Positions 1 to 4,637 of a DNA stretch of 6,725 nucleotides are shown here, in pieces. The notes below the pieces were generated by a model. It saw only the letters and a list, made by a program, of their open reading frames with translations, ran no database searches and had not been told where the DNA came from. This DNA is from an uncultured Butyricicoccus sp. (GTDB lineage: Bacteria; Bacillota; Clostridia; Oscillospirales; Butyricicoccaceae). Positions within the stretch are counted from its first letter, which is position 1. Every line of letters begins with the position of its first letter. Location of the stretch: contig CANPPM010000153.1 of the NCBI GenBank assembly GCA_947575935.1, positions 1-6,725 on the forward strand. Reading direction: 5' to 3'. Made by a program: the position numbers and the translations under genes.

Positions 1-75
1 GACCAGTTTACCGAAACGATGGCAGATATCCAACGCCGGGCTGTCTTTGAAGGCCGGGAACTGCAGACTGCCTGA
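1..75 (+). CDS. C-terminal end of an unidentified protein (partial)
   Basis: Frame 1 is open from the window edge and ends in TGA at 73-75, giving 24 residues that end in RRAVFEGRELQTA. The stretch is charged and looks like a soluble helical C-terminus, but it is too short to assign to a family. It points the same way as ispE, which begins 45 nt later, so it may be the preceding gene of the same transcription unit. No terminator hairpin is apparent in the 45-nt gap. The call rests only on the open frame and position. Confidence 0.45.
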   Translation, partial: DQFTETMADIQRRAVFEGRELQTA

Positions 76-120
76 ACCCAATCCGTCTTTCAAAATTCAG
101 ACAAGCAAGGTGTATTTTAC

Positions 121-978
121 ATGAAGGAGCTTACACTGAACGCGTACGCCAAACTCAATCTTACCCTTGATGTGCTAACCCGTCTTCCAAACGGCTATCA
201 TACCGTACGGATGGTCATGCAGTCCATCAGCCTGCATGACGACGTAACCATCCGGCTGGACGGCTCTGGAAAAACCTCCCTGCGCTGCTCGCTCCCCTAT
301 CTCCCCGCCGACCATACCAACCTTGCGTGGCGGGCTGCCGCAGCGTTTTATACTGCCATTGGCCAGCCCGACCCCGGGACGGCGATTTCTATTCAAAAAC
401 GCATCCCCGTCGCGGCCGGGCTGGCCGGCGGTTCCACCAACGCTGCGGCCGTCCTGCGCGCGCTGGACACACTGCACGGTACTGCGCTCGGGGATCGCCG
501 GCTGTGTGAGATCGGCCTCACACTGGGCGCGGATGTCCCCTATTGCCTGCTTGGCGGTACAATGCTGGCAGAAGGCATCGGCGAACGGTTAACGCGCTTG
601 CCAGACTGCCCGGAAGGATGGGTCGTGCTGATCAAGCCTCCATTTTCGGTCTCAACCGCCGCAATTTACGCAGAAATGGACGCCCATCAACCCACTGCAA
701 GGCCAGATACAGAGGGCATGCTGAACGCACTGAAAACCGGCGACCTACCGGGAATCTGCCATCGTCTGTACAATGTCATGGAAACGGTCACCGGAAGCCA
801 TCACCGACAGATTGGTGAAATCCGCGGGCGGCTTCTGGACTGCGGCGCGCTTGGCGCAGTCATGAGCGGCAGTGGCCCGACCACCTACGGCCTGTTTTTG
901 GAAGAGAAACAGGCGCAAGCTGCCTTTGAGCGACTGAAAACTGAATATTCCGAAATTTTTCTTTGCAAAATTATGTAA
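121..978 (+). CDS. ispE: 4-diphosphocytidyl-2-C-methyl-D-erythritol kinase (IspE)
   Basis: This cytosolic GHMP-superfamily kinase phosphorylates the 2-hydroxyl of CDP-methylerythritol with ATP in the MEP (non-mevalonate) route to isoprenoid precursors. The 285 residues match the usual family length. The N-terminal motif AYAKLNLTLDV carries the expected catalytic Lys11. The glycine-rich ATP loop is PVAAGLAGGSTNAAA at about 96-110. LGADVPYCLLGG supplies the catalytic Asp138. The third GHMP motif GAVMSGSGPTTYGLF lies at about 245-259. No key residue is missing. The ATG has a modest ribosome binding site, AAGGTG at 107-112, eight bases upstream, and the protein starts at the normal family position. 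The unidentified tail gene at 1-75 precedes it. Its last codons overlap a candidate promoter for the next small ORF. Assignment is secure from motifs. Confidence 0.96.
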   Translation: MKELTLNAYAKLNLTLDVLTRLPNGYHTVRMVMQSISLHDDVTIRLDGSGKTSLRCSLPYLPADHTNLAWRAAAAFYTAIGQPDPGTAISIQKRIPVAAGLAGGSTNAAAVLRALDTLHGTALGDRRLCEIGLTLGADVPYCLLGGTMLAEGIGERLTRLPDCPEGWVVLIKPPFSVSTAAIYAEMDAHQPTARPDTEGMLNALKTGDLPGICHRLYNVMETVTGSHHRQIGEIRGRLLDCGALGAVMSGSGPTTYGLFLEEKQAQAAFERLKTEYSEIFLCKIM

Positions 979-991
979 ACCTGTATAAAAT
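963..991 (+). promoter_or_regulatory. Candidate promoter inside the ispE 3' end
   Basis: TTGCAA at 963-968 and TAAAAT at 986-991 are separated by 17 bases and resemble sigma-A -35 and -10 boxes. Transcription would begin near 998, exactly where the SD-masking hairpin begins. The boxes lie in an A/T-rich gene end, so a chance match is possible. The small ORF could equally be read from ispE. Confidence 0.35.
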
Positions 992-997
992 GCGCCG

Positions 998-1038
998 CCT
1001 CCGTCAATCCTTGGGGTAATACATCAGATTGACGGAGG
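998..1038 (+). promoter_or_regulatory. Perfect 12-bp hairpin enclosing the SD of the small ORF
   Basis: CCTCCGTCAATC (998-1009) pairs without mismatch with GATTGACGGAGG (1027-1038) around a 17-nt loop. The 3' arm ends in GGAGG (1034-1038), which sits seven bases before the ATG at 1046 and is the evident ribosome binding site of the 58-residue ORF. When folded, the SD is paired with CCTCC. Four T residues follow (1039-1042), so the structure could also be an intrinsic terminator for ispE, although the T run is short. A combined terminator or translation-gating element is possible. Confidence 0.6.
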
Positions 1039-1045
1039 TTTTCTC

Positions 1046-1222
1046 ATGAAATACGGTATGATAAAACGCTTGGAGGCCGGGCTGCTGGTCATGGTCACCG
1101 TTTTGTTTTTATACGCGCCTGCAAATACTACCAAAGACAGCGAACAGACGCCCGAGCTCCGGTTCCGTACCTTTGAGCTGGTACAAGAGCTCCGCGACTG
1201 GTTTGACGCCGCCTTTTCATAA
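1046..1222 (+). CDS. Small membrane-anchored protein, 58 residues, unknown function
   Basis: The ATG at 1046 is preceded by GGAGG with seven-base spacing, and TAA ends the frame at 1220-1222. The protein has a short basic N-terminus (MKYGMIKRLE), one hydrophobic stretch at about 11-25 (GLLVMVTVLFLYAPA), and a polar, acidic tail rich in Glu and Arg with an amphipathic look at 36-55. This suggests a single-pass or signal-anchored protein with its tail outside the membrane. No lipobox cysteine is present. The frame is immediately followed by a terminator hairpin starting five bases after the stop, which supports a real transcription unit. I do not recognise a family. In some Clostridia a membrane-anchored sporulation gene is near ispE, but this protein is far too short to be SpoIIR, and no relation is claimed. 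Confidence 0.6.
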   Translation: MKYGMIKRLEAGLLVMVTVLFLYAPANTTKDSEQTPELRFRTFELVQELRDWFDAAFS

Positions 1223-1226
1223 CTCC

Positions 1227-1276
1227 AAAAGCGCCTTTGCCCGCCCCCTCGCTGGAAGCGGCGCAAAGACGCTTTT
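1227..1276. terminator. Bidirectional terminator between convergent genes
   Basis: AAAAGCGCCTTTGC (1227-1240) pairs with GCAAAGACGCTTTT (1263-1276) with a single C/A mismatch. An inner CCGC/GCGG stem (1241-1244 with 1258-1261) extends it. TTTT ends the 3' arm on the + strand, and AAAA at the other end gives TTTT on the minus strand. The element lies five bases after the small ORF stop and 26 bases beyond the stop of the convergent acetyltransferase gene, so it can serve both. Confidence 0.8.
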
Positions 1277-1302
1277 CTTGTAAACCCCTAAGCCCAGGGC
1301 GG

Positions 1303-1947
1303 CTACCAGGCTTTGCAGCCCTCCAAAAGCGCCTGCAGCTCCTGCAGAAACATCGAGGTATGATAGCCATCCGCCGCAGCGTGATGAATGTGAAAACAAA
1401 ACGGCAGTTCGTATTTCCCACCGGACTCCGTATATTTCCCAAAGGTAATCACTGGAAAAAACATTGATCTCGGACCGGCTGTATCATGCGCGACAGCAGT
1501 GAAATCCAACCAGGGGACACAGGATACAGGGCAAAAGTTCTCCGGCCTACCCGGCTTGGTCTTTACCCCTTTTACCTCCCGCCATTCCTCCATATCCCGG
1601 AGTACCGTAGCATAAAAGGCGGAAAAATCAGGGGAATACGCACTCCAAATATCGGAAAACGTGTGATCATCCGGATGAAAAATCGTATAGGACGGATGAC
1701 AAACCTCATAATAGCCCAACACGCCGTCCCGATACGCCATACGGAGTTCCTGCCGCCCATTCACCGCCCGCATAACTGCATACAGCATCGCAGGATAAAA
1801 CCGCAGCCCGTTCAAACGGGTAAACTGCCGCAGCGCGGTCACATCCAGCCGGACTGTCACCGCATAATTGGTCCGAATCACATGAGTGTAATATTCAAAG
1901 TGCGGCGCACGCGGCCATTTCGCAGTATCAATCGGATGAAATTCCAA
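1303..1947 (-). CDS. CatA-like (chloramphenicol acetyltransferase family) O-acetyltransferase
   Basis: The 214-residue product matches the length of classical chloramphenicol O-acetyltransferases, trimeric cytosolic enzymes that move acetyl from acetyl-CoA to a hydroxyl. The C-terminal signature HHAAADGYH at 188-196 corresponds to HHAVCDGFH of CAT, giving catalytic His189 and structural Asp193. Upstream family landmarks include YPAMLYAVMRAVN, PSYTIFHPDDHTFSDIW, VPWLDF and FPVITFGKY. The position matching Ser148 of CAT-III, in the PW-hydrophobic-x-F-x-S motif, reads as Ala151 by eye alignment, which may lower activity or shift substrate. The start is TTG at 1947, with AAGGGG nine bases upstream. 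An ATG in the leader is followed at once by TAA and cannot be the start. The gene follows the tRNA-Val terminator with little room for a promoter. Real chloramphenicol resistance cannot be claimed, because many chromosomal homologues have unknown acceptors. Confidence 0.9.
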   Translation of the reverse strand: MEFHPIDTAKWPRAPHFEYYTHVIRTNYAVTVRLDVTALRQFTRLNGLRFYPAMLYAVMRAVNGRQELRMAYRDGVLGYYEVCHPSYTIFHPDDHTFSDIWSAYSPDFSAFYATVLRDMEEWREVKGVKTKPGRPENFCPVSCVPWLDFTAVAHDTAGPRSMFFPVITFGKYTESGGKYELPFCFHIHHAAADGYHTSMFLQELQALLEGCKAW

Positions 1948-1986
1948 CCGTTACATCCCCTTTTCCAACATATATCAAACAGAAAG

Positions 1987-2010
1987 AAACCGCCTCTGTC
2001 GAGGCGGTTT
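1987..2010 (-). terminator. Intrinsic terminator of tRNA-Val
   Basis: AAACCGCCTC (1987-1996) pairs perfectly with GAGGCGGTTT (2001-2010) around the loop TGTC. On the minus strand the stem ends in TTT and is followed by CTTTCTGTTT, a broken T-rich tract. It begins three bases after the encoded CCA of the tRNA. The interrupted T run may allow some readthrough into the acetyltransferase gene. Confidence 0.85.
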
Positions 2011-2013
2011 CCA

Positions 2014-2089
2014 TGGTGGACACTGGGGGGCTCGAACCCTCGACCTTCCGCACGTCAAGCGGATGCTCTTCCAGCTGAGCTAAGTGTCC
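2014..2089 (-). tRNA. tRNA-Val, anticodon GAC
   Basis: The minus strand folds as a full 76-nt tRNA. The acceptor stem GGACACT/AGTGTCC is perfect (7 bp). The D arm is GCTC/GAGC with the GG pair in an eight-base loop. The anticodon stem is TCCGC/GCGGA with the loop TTGACGT, placing GAC at positions 34-36, which reads GUC and GUU valine codons. There is a five-base variable loop, and the T arm has the loop TTCGAGC. The discriminator is A and CCA is encoded (2014-2016). The T stem GAGGG/CCCCC contains one A-C mismatch at its second pair. The gene lies 33 nt after the stop of the zinc-ribbon gene on the same strand. No convincing promoter is visible in between, so it may be released from the efp transcript by RNA processing. 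Confidence 0.95.
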
Positions 2090-2095
2090 AAATCA

Positions 2096-2117
2096 GGCGG
2101 CCAGCAAATCAGCCGCC
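2096..2117 (-). other. Hairpin between the zinc-ribbon gene and tRNA-Val
   Basis: GGCGGC (2096-2101) pairs with GCCGCC (2112-2117) around a 10-nt loop. On the minus strand it starts a few bases after the stop of the zinc-ribbon gene and ends six bases before tRNA position 1. It is followed there by TGATTTGG, which is poor as a terminator tail. On the + strand it is followed by ATTTTTTAC, a better tail, but no + gene precedes it. It may be a weak terminator or a structural mark near the tRNA 5' processing site. Confidence 0.5.
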
Positions 2118-2122
2118 ATTTT

Positions 2123-2554
2123 TTACTTTTCGTCTTGCGCGCCGGCAGCTTCTACAAGCGATTCGGCCAATTCCTCATCGGTCAAATCAGAAAGATCGAA
2201 CTCTAGTTCCTCCCCGCAGGCAGGACAAACAGTAGAACCCTCTGACAGCAATTCATCGTCCATGTAAATCACTTCATTACAAGTCGGACAAATCACCTGA
2301 TAAAGCGCCTCTTCCTCGTCAGACAGCTCTTCGTCACCGAGAAAATCCTCTTCTACAGCACTGAGCTCCTCATAAAGGTCTTCCACCTCTTCTGTAAGCT
2401 CAGCATTGCGCTCCTCTAAATCACTTACACTCTCTGCAAGCTCTTCCAGAACCGAGAGAAGCGCTTTCCAAAGCTTTCCTTCCTTTTTGCCGGCGTCTAA
2501 CTCCATACCTTCCAACAGGCCCCGCAGATATGCGACATGTTCGGTCACAGTCAT
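2123..2554 (-). CDS. CD1247-type N-terminal domain and zinc-ribbon protein
   Basis: The product has 143 residues from the ATG at 2554. That start is chosen because GGAGG lies seven bases upstream. The longer frame opening at a TTG would place the start within the ribosome binding site. Residues 1-40 (MTVTEHVAYLRGLLEGMELD onward) resemble the N-terminal domain of clostridial CD1247-like proteins, from recall of the family. Residues about 30-85 are Glu/Leu-rich and likely a coiled coil or helical hairpin. A zinc ribbon follows, with Cys89/Cys92 (CPTC) and Cys110/Cys113 (CPAC), then an acidic C-terminus. The gene begins 37 nt after the efp stop, so the two are likely co-transcribed, an arrangement known in Clostridia. 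The function is not established. The acidic surface and ribbon suggest a cytosolic protein-protein or nucleic-acid-associated role, which is inference. Confidence 0.88.
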   Translation of the reverse strand: MTVTEHVAYLRGLLEGMELDAGKKEGKLWKALLSVLEELAESVSDLEERNAELTEEVEDLYEELSAVEEDFLGDEELSDEEEALYQVICPTCNEVIYMDDELLSEGSTVCPACGEELEFDLSDLTDEELAESLVEAAGAQDEK

Positions 2555-2591
2555 CCTTACACCTCCGGACAAAAAGCCACTCTATCAATCA

Positions 2592-3155
2592 TTAACCCTT
2601 TGCGCGCTCAAGATACTCCCCTGTGCGGGTGTCGATCTTGATCCGGTCGCCAGTCTCGATAAAAAGCGGTACAGAAACAGTCGCCCCGGTCTCAACCGTC
2701 GCGGGCTTCAGCGTATTAGTTGCTGTATTCCCCTTAAAGCCTGGATCCGTCTCCGTAATTTCAAGCTCCACAAACAGCGGAGGCTCTACCGCAAAAACGC
2801 TGCCCTTATAGGAAAGAACCTTACAGTTCATATTTTCGGTCACAAACCGGAAATCATCGCCCAGCGTCGACTTGTTAATCGGCAGCTGCTCATAAGTCTC
2901 AGTATCCATAAAATAATACAGATCGCCATCCGCATAAAGATACTGCATCTCTTTCCGCTCCACATAAGCGGGCTCGTACTTATCAGAAGGATTGAACGAA
3001 CGCTCGGTAACCGCGCCGGTAATCACATTTTTCATCTTTACACGGACAAACGCCGCGCCTTTGCCGGGCTTCACATGTTGAAATTCGACAACCTGCAAAA
3101 CCTGACCGTCCATTTCAAATGTAACGCCGTTGCGAAACTCGCCAGCAGAAATCAT
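2592..3155 (-). CDS. efp: Translation elongation factor P
   Basis: EF-P binds the ribosome next to the P-site tRNA and restores peptide-bond formation at polyproline stretches. The 187-residue product begins MISAGEFRNG, the classic EF-P start. The N-terminal KOW-like domain carries the loop KPGKG, with Lys32 at the tip that reaches the peptidyl-transferase centre and is post-translationally modified in several bacteria. Two OB-fold domains follow (about 65-125 and 128-187), ending with the EF-P signature around VPLFIETGDRIKIDTRTGEY. The ATG at 3155 has GGAGG ten bases upstream. An in-frame TTG at 3164 abuts that SD and is rejected as start. The gene has its own strong promoter at 3201-3229 and is followed by the zinc-ribbon gene and tRNA-Val on the same strand. 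No modification enzyme is present in the window. Confidence 0.97.
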   Translation of the reverse strand: MISAGEFRNGVTFEMDGQVLQVVEFQHVKPGKGAAFVRVKMKNVITGAVTERSFNPSDKYEPAYVERKEMQYLYADGDLYYFMDTETYEQLPINKSTLGDDFRFVTENMNCKVLSYKGSVFAVEPPLFVELEITETDPGFKGNTATNTLKPATVETGATVSVPLFIETGDRIKIDTRTGEYLERAKG

Positions 3156-3200
3156 ACGATACAAACCTCCAAAGTAGAAGTGCTGTTCATCAGCTTTCTT

Positions 3201-3229
3201 ATCTTACAATATTTTTCCCGAATATGCAA
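3201..3229 (-). promoter_or_regulatory. Promoter of the efp unit
   Basis: On the minus strand TTGCAT (3229-3224) and TAAGAT (3206-3201) are separated by 17 bases, close to sigma-A consensus, with TG directly before the -10. The transcript would start about 7 nt past 3201 and give an mRNA leader of roughly 40 nt ahead of the ATG at 3155. A-tracts lie immediately upstream of the -35. Confidence 0.75.
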
Positions 3230-3232
3230 GCC

Positions 3233-3259
3233 TTTTTTTTATTTTTTTTAAAAAAATTT
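3233..3259 (-). promoter_or_regulatory. A/T homopolymer tract, likely UP element of the efp promoter
   Basis: Read on the minus strand, the tract is A3-T7-A8-T-A8 directly after the TAA of the lipoprotein gene and just upstream of the efp -35 box. This is the position and composition of an UP element bound by the RNA polymerase alpha C-terminal domain. It contrasts sharply with the GC-rich surroundings. It has no GC stem and is not a typical intrinsic terminator, although it could reduce readthrough from upstream. Confidence 0.55.
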
Positions 3260-3688
3260 TTACGGATCTTCAACACGCTCGATCAGCAGTTCCTCCACCG
3301 CTACCGAAATGCGCGTATCAGACAGCTCTTCCGCGATGCTTTGCGCCGCTTTTGCTACAAATTGATCCATATCCTCCGCCCATGCGCCTTCAGTGCTCAG
3401 GCTGTCCATCGCATCCTGCAGCGCCATGCGGAAGCCTTCCAACAGAAGCGCTACATCATTTTCAACGGTATCCTCCCCCAAAACCTCCCAGCAAACCGTA
3501 CAGCGCACCTGGACCTGCCTGTCCAGCTGGACGAACAAGGTCCCCTCCGAAACAATTCCACGCGTTGCCATAATAACCTGCGTACCCTGTGTCCCAACCT
3601 CAAGCAGCGTCTGCCGCCCCACCGGCCCGCTGCATCCCACAAGCAGCAGCAGCACCGGCAGCAGCCAGGCCCTTCGGAACCCAACCAT
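3260..3688 (-). CDS. Small predicted lipoprotein, unknown function
   Basis: The ATG at 3688 starts a 142-residue protein with a lipoprotein signal: Arg5/Arg6, a hydrophobic core LLPVLLLL, and the lipobox LVGC with Cys19 as the lipidation site. GGAGG lies five bases upstream. The longer open frame to 3811 starts in a region with no ribosome binding site and covers the terminator of the preceding operon, so it is rejected. The mature part has a beta-rich segment (about 30-66, including a CTVC pair), a helical middle (about 72-115, MALQDAMDSL), and a final hydrophobic strand ISVAVEELLIERVE. This strand-helix-strand layout is loosely like the extracytoplasmic part of FliL-type proteins, but that is only a fold-level impression. 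It probably sits on the outer face of the membrane. The spacing and terminators give no firm operon partner. Confidence 0.75.
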   Translation of the reverse strand: MVGFRRAWLLPVLLLLVGCSGPVGRQTLLEVGTQGTQVIMATRGIVSEGTLFVQLDRQVQVRCTVCWEVLGEDTVENDVALLLEGFRMALQDAMDSLSTEGAWAEDMDQFVAKAAQSIAEELSDTRISVAVEELLIERVEDP

Positions 3689-3721
3689 AGAACCCTCCCG
3701 CCCCTTTCCCAGATGACAAAC

Positions 3722-3761
3722 AAAAAGCGCGGCTCCGGCCCGCCCCCAAAGCCTGCCGCGC
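3722..3761 (-). terminator. Intrinsic terminator of the padR unit
   Basis: On the minus strand GCGCGGC (3761-3755) pairs with GCCGCGC (3733-3727). An inner GGC/GCC pair lies across small bulges, and TTTTTG follows at 3726-3721. The stem begins seven bases after the TGA of the DUF6120-like gene. It therefore ends that operon before the lipoprotein gene, or acts as a partial terminator, since only about 33 nt remain before the lipoprotein ATG. Confidence 0.7.
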
Positions 3762-3768
3762 CGCCCAT

Positions 3769-4113
3769 TCAAAATTTGGACGCCCGCTCTGCCTCCATAT
3801 GCAAAGCGCATAGCCCGCCAAGCAGCAGCGACGCGCCGGCTGCCAGAAGCAGAATCGCACGGCGCGTCCAGGATTTGCGTTGGAACTCCTCTGCACGCGC
3901 ATTCTCATCCACAAATTCCAGCAATGCCTGCGCAAATTCCGCAGGCTCCCCAAACGCCTCTGTCAGCTGGCGACGGCATGCATGCGGATTTTCCTGAAAA
4001 AAAGCATCTACAAACCGATATGCCCTGCGTCCCAGCCGGATCTGACACGCATATGAGCAGGGAACCCGCCTTACCGTCTCATACAAATATAACAGAATCT
4101 GCAAACGATTCAT
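3769..4113 (-). CDS. DUF6120/HAAS-like membrane protein paired with PadR
   Basis: The ATG at 4113 overlaps the padR stop as ATGA, and AGGAGG lies seven bases upstream inside padR, so translation is likely coupled. The 114-residue product has a helical N-terminal cytosolic part. It includes VPCSYACQIRLGRR (17-30), the acidic helix around FFQENPH, and FGEPAEFAQALLEF (54-67), which resembles the LGxPxxxAxxL helix of HAAS/DUF1700-type proteins. A single transmembrane helix lies at about 86-105, with a short tail. The short form with one C-terminal helix and its placement behind padR fit the DUF6120 family as I recall it. HAAS-type proteins commonly accompany PadR regulators and are proposed to link membrane state to regulator activity. 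A long frame starting further upstream in the same phase is the out-of-frame shadow of padR. Confidence 0.8.
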   Translation of the reverse strand: MNRLQILLYLYETVRRVPCSYACQIRLGRRAYRFVDAFFQENPHACRRQLTEAFGEPAEFAQALLEFVDENARAEEFQRKSWTRRAILLLAAGASLLLGGLCALHMEAERASKF

Positions 4114-4508
4114 CTCTTCTCCTCCTGACCTTCGGCCGGATGCGCAGCTGACTGCAGCAAAGCATCCACCCCGCCCGTAAACCGCTGATAGCAATCCAGC
4201 AAACTGTCCAAATACGCGCTGCCCGACTCGGTAATGCCATAATACTGCCGCCGCCTTCCGTCCGGCGCAACACGCTTCGGCAGGCGCTCGCTGAGATACC
4301 CATAATCCAGCATCCGATACAACGTCGAATATGGAAACACAATCCCGCACCGGCCGCCGCTTCGCCGGCGCAGCTCGCTGCTGATCTCTCCGGCATACAT
4401 GTCACGTTCACGCAGCAGCAGCAGCACCAGCATTTCCGTAACCGACTTTTTTAAGTTATCCTCCATTCCGGCGGAGGAACCGCTTTTCCTAGACCTAGGC
4501 TGCATCAT
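4110..4508 (-). CDS. PadR-family transcriptional regulator
   Basis: This small (132-residue) winged-helix repressor probably acts as a dimer and controls its own operon and possibly the divergent membrane gene. Helix 1-2 is DNLKKSVTEMLVLLLLRE with MYAGEISSEL, the usual PadR opening. The recognition region FPYSTLYRMLDYGYL (58-72) corresponds to the family S-LY-x-L-x-x-x-G-L/Y pattern. The wing GRRRQYYGITESG (84-96) precedes a C-terminal dimerisation helix. ATG codons at 4508 and 4505 are both plausible. GGGG is four and seven bases upstream respectively, so 4505 has the better spacing. The Met at 4466 lacks a ribosome binding site. An extended -10 promoter lies at 4532-4560. The effector is unknown. 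Confidence 0.9.
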   Translation of the reverse strand: MMQPRSRKSGSSAGMEDNLKKSVTEMLVLLLLRERDMYAGEISSELRRRSGGRCGIVFPYSTLYRMLDYGYLSERLPKRVAPDGRRRQYYGITESGSAYLDSLLDCYQRFTGGVDALLQSAAHPAEGQEEKR

Positions 4509-4531
4509 TTCACCCCACTGCCGCTTTTTTT

Positions 4532-4560
4532 ATTGTATCAGATTTCCCTTTCCCCCGCAA
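4532..4560 (-). promoter_or_regulatory. Extended -10 promoter of padR
   Basis: On the minus strand TTGCGG (4560-4555) and TACAAT (4537-4532) are separated by 17 bases. TGA directly before TACAAT forms an extended -10 (TGnTACAAT). An A-run (A7) follows the -10, giving an estimated start near 4525 and a short leader before the ATG at 4508/4505. Confidence 0.75.
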
Positions 4561-4569
4561 GCACAATTC

Positions 4570-4591
4570 TTTCCCGGGAAAAGCGCTTTTC
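4570..4591. promoter_or_regulatory. Two overlapping perfect palindromes, candidate operator
   Basis: TTTCCCGGGAAA (4570-4581) and GAAAAGCGCTTTTC (4578-4591) are both perfect palindromes and share GAAA. They lie 10-31 bp upstream of the padR -35 box. The second has the GCGC-centred symmetry seen in LacI-type operators, although it misses the outer bases of a CcpA cre site. Operator function is inferred from symmetry and position only. Confidence 0.4.
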
Positions 4592-4611
4592 TAAAAGATG
4601 CCTCTTATCCC

Positions 4612-4637
4612 CAGGGCGGCGTCCCTGCGCCGCCCTG
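4612..4637. repeat. Orphan 10-bp GC-rich hairpin
   Basis: CAGGGCGGCG (4612-4621) pairs perfectly with CGCCGCCCTG (4628-4637) around TCCCTG. CTTTTC follows on the + strand, so it could stop + strand transcription, but no + gene lies upstream. The first arm and the bases before it (CGCTTTTCT, then CCCAGGGCGGC) recur near 1270-1303 with a slightly different spacing, which hints at a short dispersed sequence. Confidence 0.5.

Noticed and set aside
1303..1947. Acquired, mobile chloramphenicol resistance gene
   Set aside because: No insertion sequence, integron, attachment site or composition break is visible. The gene looks chromosomal and its substrate is uncertain.
1486..2235. 249-codon open frame on the + strand
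   Set aside because: It lies antisense to the CatA-like gene, the tRNA and the zinc-ribbon gene. Its translation is rich in Arg, Pro and His as expected of a shadow, and it has no family features.
2406..3251. 281-codon open frame on the + strand
   Set aside because: It is the reverse complement of efp and part of the zinc-ribbon gene, both of which are certain.
3689..3811. N-terminal extension of the lipoprotein frame
   Set aside because: It would cover a terminator and overlap the preceding gene. The internal ATG at 3688 has an SD and opens a clean lipoprotein signal.
3224..3997. 257-codon open frame on the + strand
   Set aside because: It is antisense to the lipoprotein and DUF6120-like genes, starts in the homopolymer tract, and has low-complexity Pro/Ser/Arg composition.
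4578..4591. CcpA cre site
   Set aside because: The core CG and inner bases fit, but the conserved outer TG and CA positions do not. It is described only as a palindrome.
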